NCBI RefSeq assembly: GCF_002754245.1 | Contig: NZ_PEEX01000001.1 | Location: 4,692,001 to 4,756,000 of the forward strand | DNA length: 64,000 nucleotides | Direction of reading: 5' to 3' | DNA from: Chryseobacterium sp. 52 | GTDB taxonomy: Bacteria > Bacteroidota > Bacteroidia > Flavobacteriales > Weeksellaceae | Part shown: positions 17,175 to 27,057 of the stretch, piece by piece | How the letters are laid out: the number at the start of each line of letters is the position of its first letter | Position numbering within the stretch: position 1 is the first letter of the stretch | Made by a program: the position numbers and the translations under genes | Notes under the pieces: generated by a model | What the model saw: the letters and a program-made list of their open reading frames with translations, nothing else | Told to the model about the DNA's origin: nothing | The model's database searches: none

Positions 17175-17196
17175 GACAGTACATGAATGCACTGCC
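17175..17196 (-). terminator. Terminator of T9SS cargo gene 1
   Basis: Minus-strand hairpin GGCAGTGCAT/ATGTACTGTC (two G-U pairs) followed by CG and eight T. Confidence 0.65.
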
Positions 17197-17223
17197 GCTT
17201 AATTTTATTGACATTAAAAAAAA

Positions 17224-19047
17224 TTATTTTTTGACTGCTTTCACCGTAGACTGTGATCCGTCTTTGAAATATATCGTAACAAAATACAGACCTGTATTCA
17301 GTGTGCTCAGATCAAGTTCTTTCACAGATCCGGTAAAGGTTTTCATTGTTCTGCCTGAAGCATCTCCTACTGTTACAGATTTCACTTCTCTCGTATCTGA
17401 AATATACAGAATGTCCTTGAAAGGATTCGGATGAACCGATGCTTTCTTTACATTACCTTTCACTTCTGAAGTACTGAGTTGTATATTATTTTCAATTTTA
17501 AAATCATCTACAAAAAAACTACAGTAAGAATTCTGTACGGTTCCGGAGCTGACATAAAAGGCAAATCTTGTAACGGCACTGGTATTGGCTGTTAGGTCAT
17601 AGGTATACTCATTAGAAATATTTGAAGGATTATCATTAACATCCCAAGTTTTTAATATTAACCATGTAATCCCACCATCATTGGAGATCATAAAATGAAT
17701 AACATCATCAGCTCCCAACTGAGCAGAAGAAGTTGTTATAAATTGTGTTAACCCATAATTAAACTTTACTTTATATCCGCCTGCGGAAAGATCAAAAAGC
17801 GGTGTTCTAAGCCAGTAAATATCATTAGCAGCAGCTATACTAGTACGCGCAGCCAAATTAGCATTCCCATTAGATGTATTTAAAAATGAATGCTGATCCC
17901 ATCCCGATCCAAAAGTTTCTGTAGGCCCTGTAGCAGGAGTCCCTCCTAATATAATAGCCCAACATACTCCGGGAAAAGCAGGATTACCAGTGATATTGAA
18001 ATCATTTGTGTATGGAGGAATTATAGCCCCGCACAATGTGGTAAAATTTTTTGATAACGACCATTGGCTTTGGCTCATCATCCCATTACAATGAGTTCTG
18101 ACCCAATAATAATATTTTGTGGTCGCAGACAAATTTCCAAGGGTGTAGGATGTTCCTGTTACTCCAGAATAATTAGGTATTGTGCTACTGGTAGGAGCCA
18201 TCGGACTTGTACTATAATAAATATCATGACTTACTGCCTGGGTACCAGTAGGGACTGTCCATGAAATTTGCGCTGAGTTAGAGGTTACAATTCCTGTAGG
18301 CTGTAATACAGGTTCTACACAATCAGTGTAGGCGTCTACGGAAAAAGCAAAGATATTCGCCACGCCTTCACTAGTAATTTTCTTCACTGTGATACTTTGG
18401 ATAAGCTTAGTCTGGTTGGCGGCATCAATATTGTGAACAGTTTGATACAGCTTTGGGTCCTGTGGATAAGGCTGTAAAACATCTGTATTTCTATTAATTC
18501 TTCCCACTCCTCTAATTGCATAATTCGATCTGGTGCTATTCCAGAATGGAATCTCTTGTGTAAACAACTGAGTAGTATTATCGGTAAAGTTTACTGTTAC
18601 ACTTACATTAGCTGTTCCCTGTCCGCTGGCGGCAAGCATATAAAGCTTAACAGCTGCCACAGGATTAGAAAATAACATAGTTCCGGTATTATCAGTACTC
18701 CCTATAATATTACTGCCAAGCCTTAAAGAGTTATTTCCGTTTAAATCCCCAAGTTGAAAATTTAATCCTGATGTTATTTCTGAATTAATAACACCATTAG
18801 CCGGTAATCCATAAGTGAGAGCTGTATTTGTTGGTGCAAGTTTAAAATCCGTTGCAACAAGATTATAGTATGTTCCGTCAAAACTATGTGTTGTAGACAA
18901 TGCGGACGGACCTACACCATTCGCAATCACATCAGCTGTATATCCAGATTGGACAGGCATTGTTTGAAAATGCTGCTGAGCCATCATAGCAGTTACAGAA
19001 AAAGAAACAACAATAAATAATGCTTTAGAAAATATCTTTTTTATCAT
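17224..19047 (-). CDS. T9SS-secreted FN3/choice-of-anchor protein, paralog 1
   Basis: A 607-residue secreted protein. Signal peptide ending TAMMAQ; a novel-looking beta-rich N-terminal domain (about 25-255) starting FQTMPVQSGYTADVIAN; a fibronectin type III domain (about 256-345); a jelly-roll domain of the choice-of-anchor type (about 350-525); and a C-terminal type A sorting domain (about 530-607, VHPNPFKDILYIS...AVKK) that directs export by the type IX system and surface attachment. The true start is the second in-frame ATG (19045-19047), where the signal begins. It is a tandem copy of the next gene upstream. Ligand unknown; adhesin-like surface protein likely. Confidence 0.87.
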   Translation of the reverse strand: MIKKIFSKALFIVVSFSVTAMMAQQHFQTMPVQSGYTADVIANGVGPSALSTTHSFDGTYYNLVATDFKLAPTNTALTYGLPANGVINSEITSGLNFQLGDLNGNNSLRLGSNIIGSTDNTGTMLFSNPVAAVKLYMLAASGQGTANVSVTVNFTDNTTQLFTQEIPFWNSTRSNYAIRGVGRINRNTDVLQPYPQDPKLYQTVHNIDAANQTKLIQSITVKKITSEGVANIFAFSVDAYTDCVEPVLQPTGIVTSNSAQISWTVPTGTQAVSHDIYYSTSPMAPTSSTIPNYSGVTGTSYTLGNLSATTKYYYWVRTHCNGMMSQSQWSLSKNFTTLCGAIIPPYTNDFNITGNPAFPGVCWAIILGGTPATGPTETFGSGWDQHSFLNTSNGNANLAARTSIAAANDIYWLRTPLFDLSAGGYKVKFNYGLTQFITTSSAQLGADDVIHFMISNDGGITWLILKTWDVNDNPSNISNEYTYDLTANTSAVTRFAFYVSSGTVQNSYCSFFVDDFKIENNIQLSTSEVKGNVKKASVHPNPFKDILYISDTREVKSVTVGDASGRTMKTFTGSVKELDLSTLNTGLYFVTIYFKDGSQSTVKAVKK

Positions 19048-19174
19048 GGTTAATATTTTACACAAAATTAAAAAAAATCTATAAACATTAGAAAATGTAT
19101 TTTAATCAAAATCGAATTTCTGAAAGCCTTTTACCTTTCTTCAGGTTTTTATTGAGATATCAATAAAGAAAGCA

Positions 19175-19193
19175 GCAGTACATTACATACTGC
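19175..19193 (-). terminator. Weak hairpin after T9SS cargo gene 2
   Basis: GCAGTA/TACTGC stem in the same relative place as the terminator of paralog 1, but with a poor T-run. Confidence 0.3.
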
Positions 19194-19220
19194 CGCTTAA
19201 TTTTATTGACATTAAAAAAA

Positions 19221-21017
19221 TTATTTTTTGACTGCTTTCACCGTAGACTGTGATCCGTCTTTGAAATATATTGTAACAAAATACAGACCTGTATTCAGTG
19301 TGCTCAGATCAAGTTCTTTCACAGATCCGGTAAAGGTTTTCATTGTTCTGCCGGAAGCATCTCCTACTGTTACAGATTTCACTTCTCTAGTATCTGAAAT
19401 ATACAGAATGTCCTTGAAAGGATTCGGATGAACCAATGCTTTCTTTACATTGCCTTTGACTTCTGAAGTACTGAGCTGAGAACTTTCAACGGAAAAATTA
19501 TCAATATAAAAATCATAATCCGGAGCATCATTCACGGTTCCATCACTTCCATAAAAAGCAAATACCGTATTGGCACTGTTATATCCCGTTAAATTGTAGG
19601 CATATTGATTGGAGGTATTGGAAGGCGCATTTGCCGCGTTCCAGGTTTGTAGAATAGTCCATGTACTTCCTCCGTCATTGGAAACCATAAAATGGAGTAC
19701 ATCGTCAGATCCCATCGGTGAGCTGGAGGTATCAGCATAAGCTGTCAAACCGTAATCGAATTTCACTTTGTAGTTTCCTCCAGAAAGATTAAAAGGCATT
19801 GTTTTAAGCCATCCTGTTCTGCCTGTACTATATAAATTAATAGTGGCAGATCCACTGGTTCCAACCCCTAAGAAGCCGCCTGCTCCCCAATATGTAGTTG
19901 TTCCTGTAGGATTTGTAGTAGGTAATCCACCGGAAAGATTGGCAGCCCAGCATGTTCCGGGAAAGCTGCTGAAATTATTCGTATATGATGGAATCACTGC
20001 ACCACACAAAGTGGTAAATGTTCCTGATAATGACCAGCCGCTCTGCGCCGTTGCCGTGCTACAGTTACTTCTTACCCAATAATAGTACACCGTACTTGGT
20101 GATAAAGACGGAATAGTAAATGAATTTCCTGTTACTCCAGGGTGATTCGGTACTGTTGTACTGGTTGGAGCTGTATTACTCGTACTGTAATAAACATCAT
20201 AACTCACAGCCTGAACGCTACCAGGTATTGTCCATGAAACCTGTGCAGAATTTGAACTAAGTGTGCCTACAGGCTGAAGTGTGGGAGCAACACAATCGGT
20301 ATAAGCATCAGCTGAAAAAGCAAAAACATTCGCAATTCCTGTTCCGCTGACTTTTGCTACGGTAATACTTTGAATAGGTTTTGTCTGGTTAGCTGCATCA
20401 ATAGTTAAGAGACTCTGATACAGTCTTGGATTGGATGAATTGGGTTCTAGAACATCATTGGTTCTATTAATTCTTCCGATTCCCTGAATGGCATAATTTG
20501 AACCGCCATACCAGTCGGAGACAGCTACTGCTGAAAATAACTGAGAAGTATTATCTGTAAAGTTCACCGTAACATTCACGGTACATGTGCCACTCCCTCC
20601 GGTAGCAAGCATATATACTTTAAAAGCAGGAATAGGGGTAACAAATGCCAGTGTTCCGGTATTGCTACCTGCCACATTACTGGAAATCTTCAAGGAATTC
20701 AATCCGTACAGATCTCCAAGTTTGAAATTCAGTCCGGGCGTAGAAGCTACTGCAGAATTAACAATCCCGTTCACCGGAAGTCCATAAGTAATGGGTGTAC
20801 TGGCAGCTGTAAGCTTAAAATCCCGTGCTACAAAGGCAAACGACACCCCGTCAACATCTTCGGTAGTCGTTACCGATGAGGAACCCACATCGTTTGCAAT
20901 AACATCTGCCGTATATCCGGACTGGACTGGCATGGTTTGAAAATTCTGAGCATTTACAGCGGATGCTGCAAAAAGAGCTATAGCAGGCAAAGCTCCAAAT
21001 AGTAATTTTACTTTCAT
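19221..21017 (-). CDS. T9SS-secreted FN3/choice-of-anchor protein, paralog 2
   Basis: A 598-residue secreted protein with the same order of domains as paralog 1: signal peptide ending SAVNAQ, N-terminal beta domain (FQTMPVQSGYTADVIAN is shared), FN3 (YYYWVRSNC), choice-of-anchor domain, type A sorting domain. The chosen start is the ATG at 21015-21017, at the signal; an ATG-like upstream extension has no signal character. From STSEVKGNVKKA to the end, the two proteins differ at one residue (Ser/Leu), while the rest is clearly diverged. The tail therefore looks homogenised by gene conversion. Confidence 0.87.
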   Translation of the reverse strand: MKVKLLFGALPAIALFAASAVNAQNFQTMPVQSGYTADVIANDVGSSSVTTTEDVDGVSFAFVARDFKLTAASTPITYGLPVNGIVNSAVASTPGLNFKLGDLYGLNSLKISSNVAGSNTGTLAFVTPIPAFKVYMLATGGSGTCTVNVTVNFTDNTSQLFSAVAVSDWYGGSNYAIQGIGRINRTNDVLEPNSSNPRLYQSLLTIDAANQTKPIQSITVAKVSGTGIANVFAFSADAYTDCVAPTLQPVGTLSSNSAQVSWTIPGSVQAVSYDVYYSTSNTAPTSTTVPNHPGVTGNSFTIPSLSPSTVYYYWVRSNCSTATAQSGWSLSGTFTTLCGAVIPSYTNNFSSFPGTCWAANLSGGLPTTNPTGTTTYWGAGGFLGVGTSGSATINLYSTGRTGWLKTMPFNLSGGNYKVKFDYGLTAYADTSSSPMGSDDVLHFMVSNDGGSTWTILQTWNAANAPSNTSNQYAYNLTGYNSANTVFAFYGSDGTVNDAPDYDFYIDNFSVESSQLSTSEVKGNVKKALVHPNPFKDILYISDTREVKSVTVGDASGRTMKTFTGSVKELDLSTLNTGLYFVTIYFKDGSQSTVKAVKK

Positions 21018-21421
21018 GATTATTTTAATTAGTTTCACAATTTATAAAAAAATACCAACACAATCGTTATATTTTTACAAAATAACTAAACATTGGTTGA
21101 TAATTTTCAGATATCAATATTTTCCAATTATATAAAAACATTATTTTTTGACCAAATACTTTATATACATTTTAATGTACTATTTTAACAATTTCAATCA
21201 TTTTGACATATAATCAATTTCCAAGAGTCAACATTTCTAAAAAACTGTTAACCAATATCAAACATAAATAGAAAGGATTACGACTGCAATCAAAAGAATG
21301 AGCAACAATCAATTTTAATTCATTGATTTTCAAAACAATTAAAAAGCACTCAAAATGGGCAACAGGTTATTTTATTATTGAGAAATTAAATCTTATTTTT
21401 GCCATACAAATTTTTTGAACA
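21018..21421. other. AT-rich divergent intergenic region
   Basis: About 400 bases between the divergent T9SS cargo gene and the aminotransferase gene. Very AT-rich, no credible ORF. It holds the aminotransferase -7 box at 21394-21401 and presumably the cargo promoter; no further structure recognised. Confidence 0.5.
21394..21401 (+). promoter_or_regulatory. -7 promoter box of the aminotransferase gene
   Basis: TATTTTTG, 20 bases before the ATG; no convincing -33 TTG. Confidence 0.5.
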
Positions 21422-22627
21422 ATGCCGAATATTTCAAACAGAGCACAGCAAATGCCGCCATCGCCGGTAAGAAAACTGGTTCCTTATGCTTTAAAAGCGA
21501 AGCAGCAGGGAATAAAAGTATATCACCTTAATATCGGACAGCCTGATATTGAAACACCGGAAACGGCTTTAAATGCTTTAAAGAATATTGATCTGAAAGT
21601 ATTGGAGTATGCACTTTCTGAAGGAAATATCGAGTATAGAAAAGCCCTTACCGACTATTATCACACTTTAGGTTTTTCTGACCTGACTCCTGATAATTTC
21701 ATTGTGACCAACGGAGGTTCCGAAGCTTTAAACTTCGCGATTTCTACGTTATGTGATGATGGTGACGAAGTGATTATTCCTGAACCTTACTACGCCAATT
21801 ATAATGGTTTCACCAGTACTTTCAATGTGAATGTAGTGGCAGTTCCATCAACCATTGACACCGGTTTTGCCCTTCCTCCGATCGAAGAATTTGAGAAAAA
21901 AATCACAGAAAAAACAAGAGCAATCGTTATCTGCAACCCGGGTAATCCTACAGGATATCTTTATACCCGTGAAGAGCTTCAGAAGCTTGCAGAAATTGCT
22001 TTAAAATATGATATCGTTGTCATTTCTGACGAAGTTTACAGAGAATATGTATATGACGGAAAGCAGCAGATTTCTATGCTTGATTTCCCTGAACTGAGCG
22101 AAAACTGTATCATCATTGATTCAGAATCCAAGCGTTATTCTATGTGTGGAGTAAGAATCGGATGTCTGCTGACCCGTTCTAAGAAGATTCATGATGCAGC
22201 AATGCTTTTTGCACAGGCGAGACTGAGCCCGGTTCTTTTGGGTCAGATTGCAGCAACAGCAGCTCACCAGAATGACGGTGCTTACATCAGAGCTGTAAGA
22301 GAGGAATATACACACAGAAGAAATATATTGGTAGATCTTCTTAACGCTATCCCTGGGGTAATCTGTCCTAAACCAAGAGGAGCTTTCTATTGTGTAGCAG
22401 AGCTTCCGGTGGATGATACTGAAAAGTTTGCACAGTGGCTTTTAGAAAAATTCTCGCTTAATAAGGAAACCATCATGGTAGCTCCTGCAGGAGGTTTCTA
22501 CAGTGATCCTGAGTTGGGGAAAAAACAGGTAAGAATTGCTTATGTTCTGAAAGAGGAAGATCTTAAGAAAAGTGCAGAAATTCTTAAAGAAGCTTTGAAG
22601 AAATACAGAGAAGAATTCAGCCTATAA
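21422..22627 (+). CDS. PLP-dependent class I aminotransferase
   Basis: A 401-residue cytoplasmic fold-type I aminotransferase, aspartate/alanine-aminotransferase-like. Visible marks: NIGQPDIETP near the N-terminus, VTNGGSEAL (PLP phosphate), NPGNPTGYLY with the PLP-contacting Asn, SDEVYREYVY with Asp and Tyr, SESKRYSMCGVRIG with Schiff-base Lys237, and a C-terminal Arg in KKQVRIAYVL that binds substrate carboxylate. The conventional SxSKxxxxxGxRxG pattern is kept. Substrate cannot be settled from sequence. It lies 12 bases before a small lipoprotein gene and murB, likely one transcript. Confidence 0.92.
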   Translation: MPNISNRAQQMPPSPVRKLVPYALKAKQQGIKVYHLNIGQPDIETPETALNALKNIDLKVLEYALSEGNIEYRKALTDYYHTLGFSDLTPDNFIVTNGGSEALNFAISTLCDDGDEVIIPEPYYANYNGFTSTFNVNVVAVPSTIDTGFALPPIEEFEKKITEKTRAIVICNPGNPTGYLYTREELQKLAEIALKYDIVVISDEVYREYVYDGKQQISMLDFPELSENCIIIDSESKRYSMCGVRIGCLLTRSKKIHDAAMLFAQARLSPVLLGQIAATAAHQNDGAYIRAVREEYTHRRNILVDLLNAIPGVICPKPRGAFYCVAELPVDDTEKFAQWLLEKFSLNKETIMVAPAGGFYSDPELGKKQVRIAYVLKEEDLKKSAEILKEALKKYREEFSL

Positions 22628-22638
22628 AAATATAATCT

Positions 22639-23127
22639 ATGATGCCGGCAATAAAAAATACTTATCTGAAAATTCTGTTTTCAATGTTTTTGCTGCCGGC
22701 ATTTTTTTCCTGTGACAAGAAAAAAGAACAGGCTTCCTCTATTCATCAAAATCCGAATGAAATAACCTCTATCAGTTTATCCAATATCGGTGGTGATCAG
22801 GGAGACTATAAAATCATCAGAGTCACCAGAGACTCCATCCATGTGGAACAGGGTATCACAGCCCGCCAGACTCATCAGGAATGGGATTCTGCAATCAGTA
22901 TACAGACCTGGAATCATCTTATCTCTTCAATCCATACAAAAGATCTTGATGAGATAGAAAGTTCTCCCAGCAAACAGTCTGTAGACGGCATCGACGAAAC
23001 TTTCCAGATCAGGACTCCTAAAAAGTCTCATATTTACGTTAATTCTTATGCTGATACGCTGCATTACAGACAGCTGAAACAGTTTAAAGAACAACTCACG
23101 ATCATTCTTCCAACAGAATACCAATAA
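22639..23127 (+). CDS. Small hypothetical lipoprotein
   Basis: A 162-residue predicted lipoprotein: hydrophobic signal ending PAFFSC, then a Lys-rich stretch and a beta-rich domain of about 125 residues. No family recognised. Two adjacent ATG codons (22639 and 22642) are possible starts. It sits between the aminotransferase and murB with gaps of 11 and 4 bases, so it is probably translated in the same operon. Confidence 0.75.
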   Translation: MMPAIKNTYLKILFSMFLLPAFFSCDKKKEQASSIHQNPNEITSISLSNIGGDQGDYKIIRVTRDSIHVEQGITARQTHQEWDSAISIQTWNHLISSIHTKDLDEIESSPSKQSVDGIDETFQIRTPKKSHIYVNSYADTLHYRQLKQFKEQLTIILPTEYQ

Positions 23128-23131
23128 AAAC

Positions 23132-24145
23132 ATGCAAGAAAATTTTTCCTTAAAGCCTTACAATACATTCGGTGTTGACGTCAAAGCAAAATACTTTGCT
23201 GAAGTGCAGTCTACTGAAGAACTGAAGAATGCAATCCATTATTCAAGAGATCATGCTCTTCCTGTTTTATTTTTGGGTGGTGGAAGTAACATTCTGCTGA
23301 CCAGGGATTTTGACGGTCTTGCTATTAAACTCAGCTTTAAAGGAATTTCTGAAGAAGATCTTAATGAGAATGAAATTCTGGTCACAGCAAAAGCAGGGGA
23401 AAACTGGCATGAATTCGTGATGTATTGTCTTGAAAAAAATTACGGCGGACTGGAAAATCTTTCTTTAATCCCCGGAAATGTAGGTACCTCACCGATGCAG
23501 AATATCGGAGCTTACGGAACTGAGATCAAAGATATTTTTATCAGCTGTACCGTTTTAGACCTTGAAGATTTTGAACTTAAAACCTTTAATCTCGAGCAGT
23601 GTCAGTTCGGGTACAGAGATTCTATTTTCAAACAGGAAGGAAAAGGGAGATATGTGATCCTGGAAGTTACTTTTAAACTAACAAAAAAGGAACACTCCAT
23701 TAAAACGGAATATGGAGCGATAAAAACAGAATTGGAAAATCTAGGGATTATACATCCTACGATTCAGGATGTTTCCAAAGCTGTGATCAATATCAGACAG
23801 AGCAAACTTCCGGATCCTAAGGTGACCGGAAATGCAGGAAGTTTTTTCAAGAACCCCAGTATTCCTTTGACTCAGTTTGAGGATTTGAAAGAAAAATTTG
23901 AAAATATTCCGGGATACCCGAACGGAGACATAGTAAAAGTACCTGCCGGATGGCTGATTGAGCAATGCGGATGGAAAGGAAAGCAGATAGGAAATACAGC
24001 TTCCCACAAACTTCAGGCCCTCGTAATCGTTAACGCTACCGGAAATGCTACCGGAAAAGAAATTTATGATTTCTCTACAGAAATTATCAATTCTGTAAAA
24101 GAAAAGTTCGGTATAGAGCTGGAACGGGAGGTGAATATTATATAA
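23132..24145 (+). CDS. murB: UDP-N-acetylenolpyruvoylglucosamine reductase (MurB)
   Basis: Cytoplasmic FAD enzyme that reduces the MurA product to UDP-MurNAc with NADPH. Its 337 residues match the longer E. coli-like (type I) form. FAD-binding GGGSNILLT is at 49-57, the second FAD motif is IPGNVGTSPMQNIGAYG at 113-129, and the proton-donor Ser237 lies in NAGSFFKNP. MurA is encoded 20 kb away in the same window but not in the same operon. Confidence 0.95.
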   Translation: MQENFSLKPYNTFGVDVKAKYFAEVQSTEELKNAIHYSRDHALPVLFLGGGSNILLTRDFDGLAIKLSFKGISEEDLNENEILVTAKAGENWHEFVMYCLEKNYGGLENLSLIPGNVGTSPMQNIGAYGTEIKDIFISCTVLDLEDFELKTFNLEQCQFGYRDSIFKQEGKGRYVILEVTFKLTKKEHSIKTEYGAIKTELENLGIIHPTIQDVSKAVINIRQSKLPDPKVTGNAGSFFKNPSIPLTQFEDLKEKFENIPGYPNGDIVKVPAGWLIEQCGWKGKQIGNTASHKLQALVIVNATGNATGKEIYDFSTEIINSVKEKFGIELEREVNII

Positions 24146-24201
24146 ATCCAACAGGATATCATGTAAAATTATCTGGCTTATATTTCTGACTTTTGTCAAT
24201 T

Positions 24202-24220
24202 ATTTTAATTTATTCTAAAT
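24202..24220. promoter_or_regulatory. Fur-box-like palindrome upstream of the TonB receptor operon
   Basis: ATTTTAATTTATTCTAAAT matches 16 of 19 positions of the palindromic Fur box that I recall from the related genus Riemerella. A further half-site TTATTTAGA lies at 24266-24274, just past the -7 box. Suggests iron-dependent repression. Confidence 0.5.
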
Positions 24221-24248
24221 AAGCTATAAATAATTTCATTAAATTTAA

Positions 24249-24256
24249 TACTTTTG
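24249..24256 (+). promoter_or_regulatory. -7 promoter box of the TonB receptor operon
   Basis: TACTTTTG, 28 bases before the ATG and between two Fur-like sites. Confidence 0.6.
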
Positions 24257-24284
24257 CGGTCAATTTTATTTAGACAAAATAAGG

Positions 24285-27038
24285 ATGACCAGATTTTTAT
24301 CTTTCGCTTTTTTTATTTTTTTCTCTACGCAATTTTTATATGCTCAAGATGAGAAATCTCCATTAAACATTACTGTTTTAAATGAAAACAATAAAGAATT
24401 AACGGGAGTTTCTATTGTTGTCGACCAAGTACCTGTCCTTACGGATAAACAGGGCATTGCCAATGTTTCCTTATCCAACGGGAAGCATCATATTAAAATT
24501 TCTTATCCGGAATATGAGGATAAAGAACTTACTGTTACCCTTACTTCTTCACAAAATATAACTGTTAATCTTCGACCTGTCAATAAGCTGGAAGAAGTGG
24601 TTATATTCTCCAAAGAAAGCAAAGGTCTTACGACCAAGTCTATTATTGACAGACAGGCAATGCAGCACTTACAGCCATCAAGTTTTACCGATCTTATGGA
24701 ATTACTTCCGGGAGGGTTGGCAAGGAGCCCCAATTTAAGTTCTGTCAACAGACCTATTCTTCGTGAAAATCCGGGCAGCCTTTCAAGTAATGATTATAAA
24801 ACCTCATCATTAGGGGTACAGTTTATGGTTGATGACAACATCATCAATTCAAATGCAGATATGCAACTTTCTGTAGACAATCAGCAATTTTCAGGAGCCG
24901 GGCAAGCCAGAGAAACGGCGTATTCAGGAATTGACATGAGAACCATATCTACCAATGATATTGAAAGGGTAGAAATTATCCGTGGAATTCCATCTGCTTC
25001 TTATGGAGATTTAACGTCCGGACTGATTAAAATTGAACGCAGAATAGGACAGACTCCTCTTCAGGCAAGATTTAAAGCTGACGGTTTTAGCAAGCAGTAT
25101 TATGTGGGAAAAGGCTTTAAAATAAATGATAAGTGGCAAATGAGCGCAAGTGTGGATTTCTTAGATTCAAAAGCGACTCCGACTGATGATTATGAAAACT
25201 ATCAGCGTATCACCGCTTCACTTCGTTCAAAGAAAATATCTACACTTTGGTCCAGAACTTTAGAATGGAAATCAAATATTGATTTTTCTTCAAATATTGA
25301 TAATAAAAGATACGATCCGGACAACGGATATCCATCGACAGATAAATACGAATCCAATAACAAAAAAATAAGTTTTGCCAATAACTTTATTTATCATTTG
25401 GATAAAAATTCATTCTTTAATAAAGTAATATTAAATACGTCTATCCGTGCCGGATTTGAAAAGATAGAACAGAGAAAACTTGTCCAGTTATCCGGACCCC
25501 GTTCTTTTTCTCTGGCTTATGAACAAGGGGAAAACGTTGGTTTCTTTCCCGATTTACGTTACATCACTGAATTTTCAACAGAAGGAAAACCTCTGGATTT
25601 AACTGCTCTTTTCAAAATAAATGGCACAAGAAAAACTGCAGGGATCACTCACGAATATGAAGCGGGTCTTGACTGGAGGTATTCAAAAAACAATGGAAAC
25701 GGTTTGGTTTATAATATGCTGACCCCTCCTTCTGCAGCCTCCGGAATCGAAAGACCAAGAGCTTTTAACGATATTCCGGCATCCAATTTATTAGCCGCTT
25801 TTGCAGGAGATCAGATGAGTTATGCGATCAACCAGCATAAATTCACTTTGTATACAGGTTTGAGGTTATCTAAAAATTTAGGAATTGACAATTCGTACGC
25901 CATCAGCAAAAAAGTGTTTACAGAGCCCCGACTGAATTTCCAATACAGCCTGCCTCATCTGATGATTAATAATTATCCATTGAAAACGGATGTGACATTA
26001 GGTTATGGCTTATTTTACAAGCAACCTACTCTTTTGATGCTTTATCCTAATAAAGATTACTGGGATTATACGCAACTGAATTATTATCACAACGATGCGC
26101 GATACCGTTACGTAAACTTTATGACGTATGTACAGTCCAGAGAAAATAAAGAAATTGAAGCCGCAAAAAGTATAAAAAAAGAAATCCGTTTAGATCTGAG
26201 CTATAGAAATCATGATTTCTTTATCACCTATTTCAAAGAAAACATGAAGAATGGTTTCCGTGACATGGCCAATTCAGTAGTCCACACGTACAAACAATAT
26301 GATGCTTCACAAGTTGACATTAATCAATGGACACCAAACGGACCAGACCTTACAAATGTTTCTTATGCTGTAAAAAACATATTCAATGAATACAGAACGG
26401 TTGAAAACGGAAGCGAAACCTTGAAACAAGGAATCGAATTCGGATATACTTCGCCCAGAATCAAAGCGATTAATACAAGATTTACTTTAACGGGTGCTTA
26501 TTTCAAAACCCAATACAGAAATTCACTTCCTATTATTTACAGACCTACCATCTCTGTTGGCACTGAGCCTTTTCCGTATTATGGAATTTATAAAAGCGAT
26601 TATGGATATGTATACTCTAATATGAACTACAATTTACTGATCGACACTTATTTACCAAGTTTGGATATGATTGTTTCTGCATCAGTACAAGGAAGTTTAT
26701 TTGATCACAGAAAAAATGATCACAGGATTGCCGATCCGATTTCTTATTACGGAGCAGATGGAATTGAGCATCCATTTACCGATGCAGACAGAACAGACAT
26801 TTATAAACAATGGTTGGTAAGAAATGTATCAACATCAGATAATCTGGCGACTTTATACACATTTACAGTCACAGGAAATATTAAAGTAACGAAAAGTATC
26901 TATAAAGCTTTAAAAACTTCATTGTTTGTCAACAGACTTTTCAACTACAGCGCTCCTTATACTTTCAATGATGTCAAAGTATACAGAAAAGGGAATAATA
27001 CGCCTTATTTCGGAATGGAATTAAACTACAATTTTTAA
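24285..27038 (+). CDS. TonB-dependent outer-membrane receptor (DUF4876-linked operon)
   Basis: A 917-residue receptor: signal peptide ending FLYAQ, a carboxypeptidase-regulatory-like N-terminal domain (about 27-105), a TonB-box-like stretch around EEVVIFSKES, a plug domain (about 115-245, with DIERVEIIRGIPSASYGDLTSG) and a 22-strand-type barrel ending in Phe (LNYNF). It imports an unknown ligand across the outer membrane using TonB energy. There is no SusD partner; instead the next three genes encode a DUF4876 lipoprotein, a DUF6850 barrel and a di-heme peroxidase, all tightly spaced. The Fur-like site and heme enzyme point to a metal or metal complex as cargo (inference). Confidence 0.9.
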   Translation: MTRFLSFAFFIFFSTQFLYAQDEKSPLNITVLNENNKELTGVSIVVDQVPVLTDKQGIANVSLSNGKHHIKISYPEYEDKELTVTLTSSQNITVNLRPVNKLEEVVIFSKESKGLTTKSIIDRQAMQHLQPSSFTDLMELLPGGLARSPNLSSVNRPILRENPGSLSSNDYKTSSLGVQFMVDDNIINSNADMQLSVDNQQFSGAGQARETAYSGIDMRTISTNDIERVEIIRGIPSASYGDLTSGLIKIERRIGQTPLQARFKADGFSKQYYVGKGFKINDKWQMSASVDFLDSKATPTDDYENYQRITASLRSKKISTLWSRTLEWKSNIDFSSNIDNKRYDPDNGYPSTDKYESNNKKISFANNFIYHLDKNSFFNKVILNTSIRAGFEKIEQRKLVQLSGPRSFSLAYEQGENVGFFPDLRYITEFSTEGKPLDLTALFKINGTRKTAGITHEYEAGLDWRYSKNNGNGLVYNMLTPPSAASGIERPRAFNDIPASNLLAAFAGDQMSYAINQHKFTLYTGLRLSKNLGIDNSYAISKKVFTEPRLNFQYSLPHLMINNYPLKTDVTLGYGLFYKQPTLLMLYPNKDYWDYTQLNYYHNDARYRYVNFMTYVQSRENKEIEAAKSIKKEIRLDLSYRNHDFFITYFKENMKNGFRDMANSVVHTYKQYDASQVDINQWTPNGPDLTNVSYAVKNIFNEYRTVENGSETLKQGIEFGYTSPRIKAINTRFTLTGAYFKTQYRNSLPIIYRPTISVGTEPFPYYGIYKSDYGYVYSNMNYNLLIDTYLPSLDMIVSASVQGSLFDHRKNDHRIADPISYYGADGIEHPFTDADRTDIYKQWLVRNVSTSDNLATLYTFTVTGNIKVTKSIYKALKTSLFVNRLFNYSAPYTFNDVKVYRKGNNTPYFGMELNYNF

Positions 27039-27057
27039 TATATATCAAAAAAATAAC

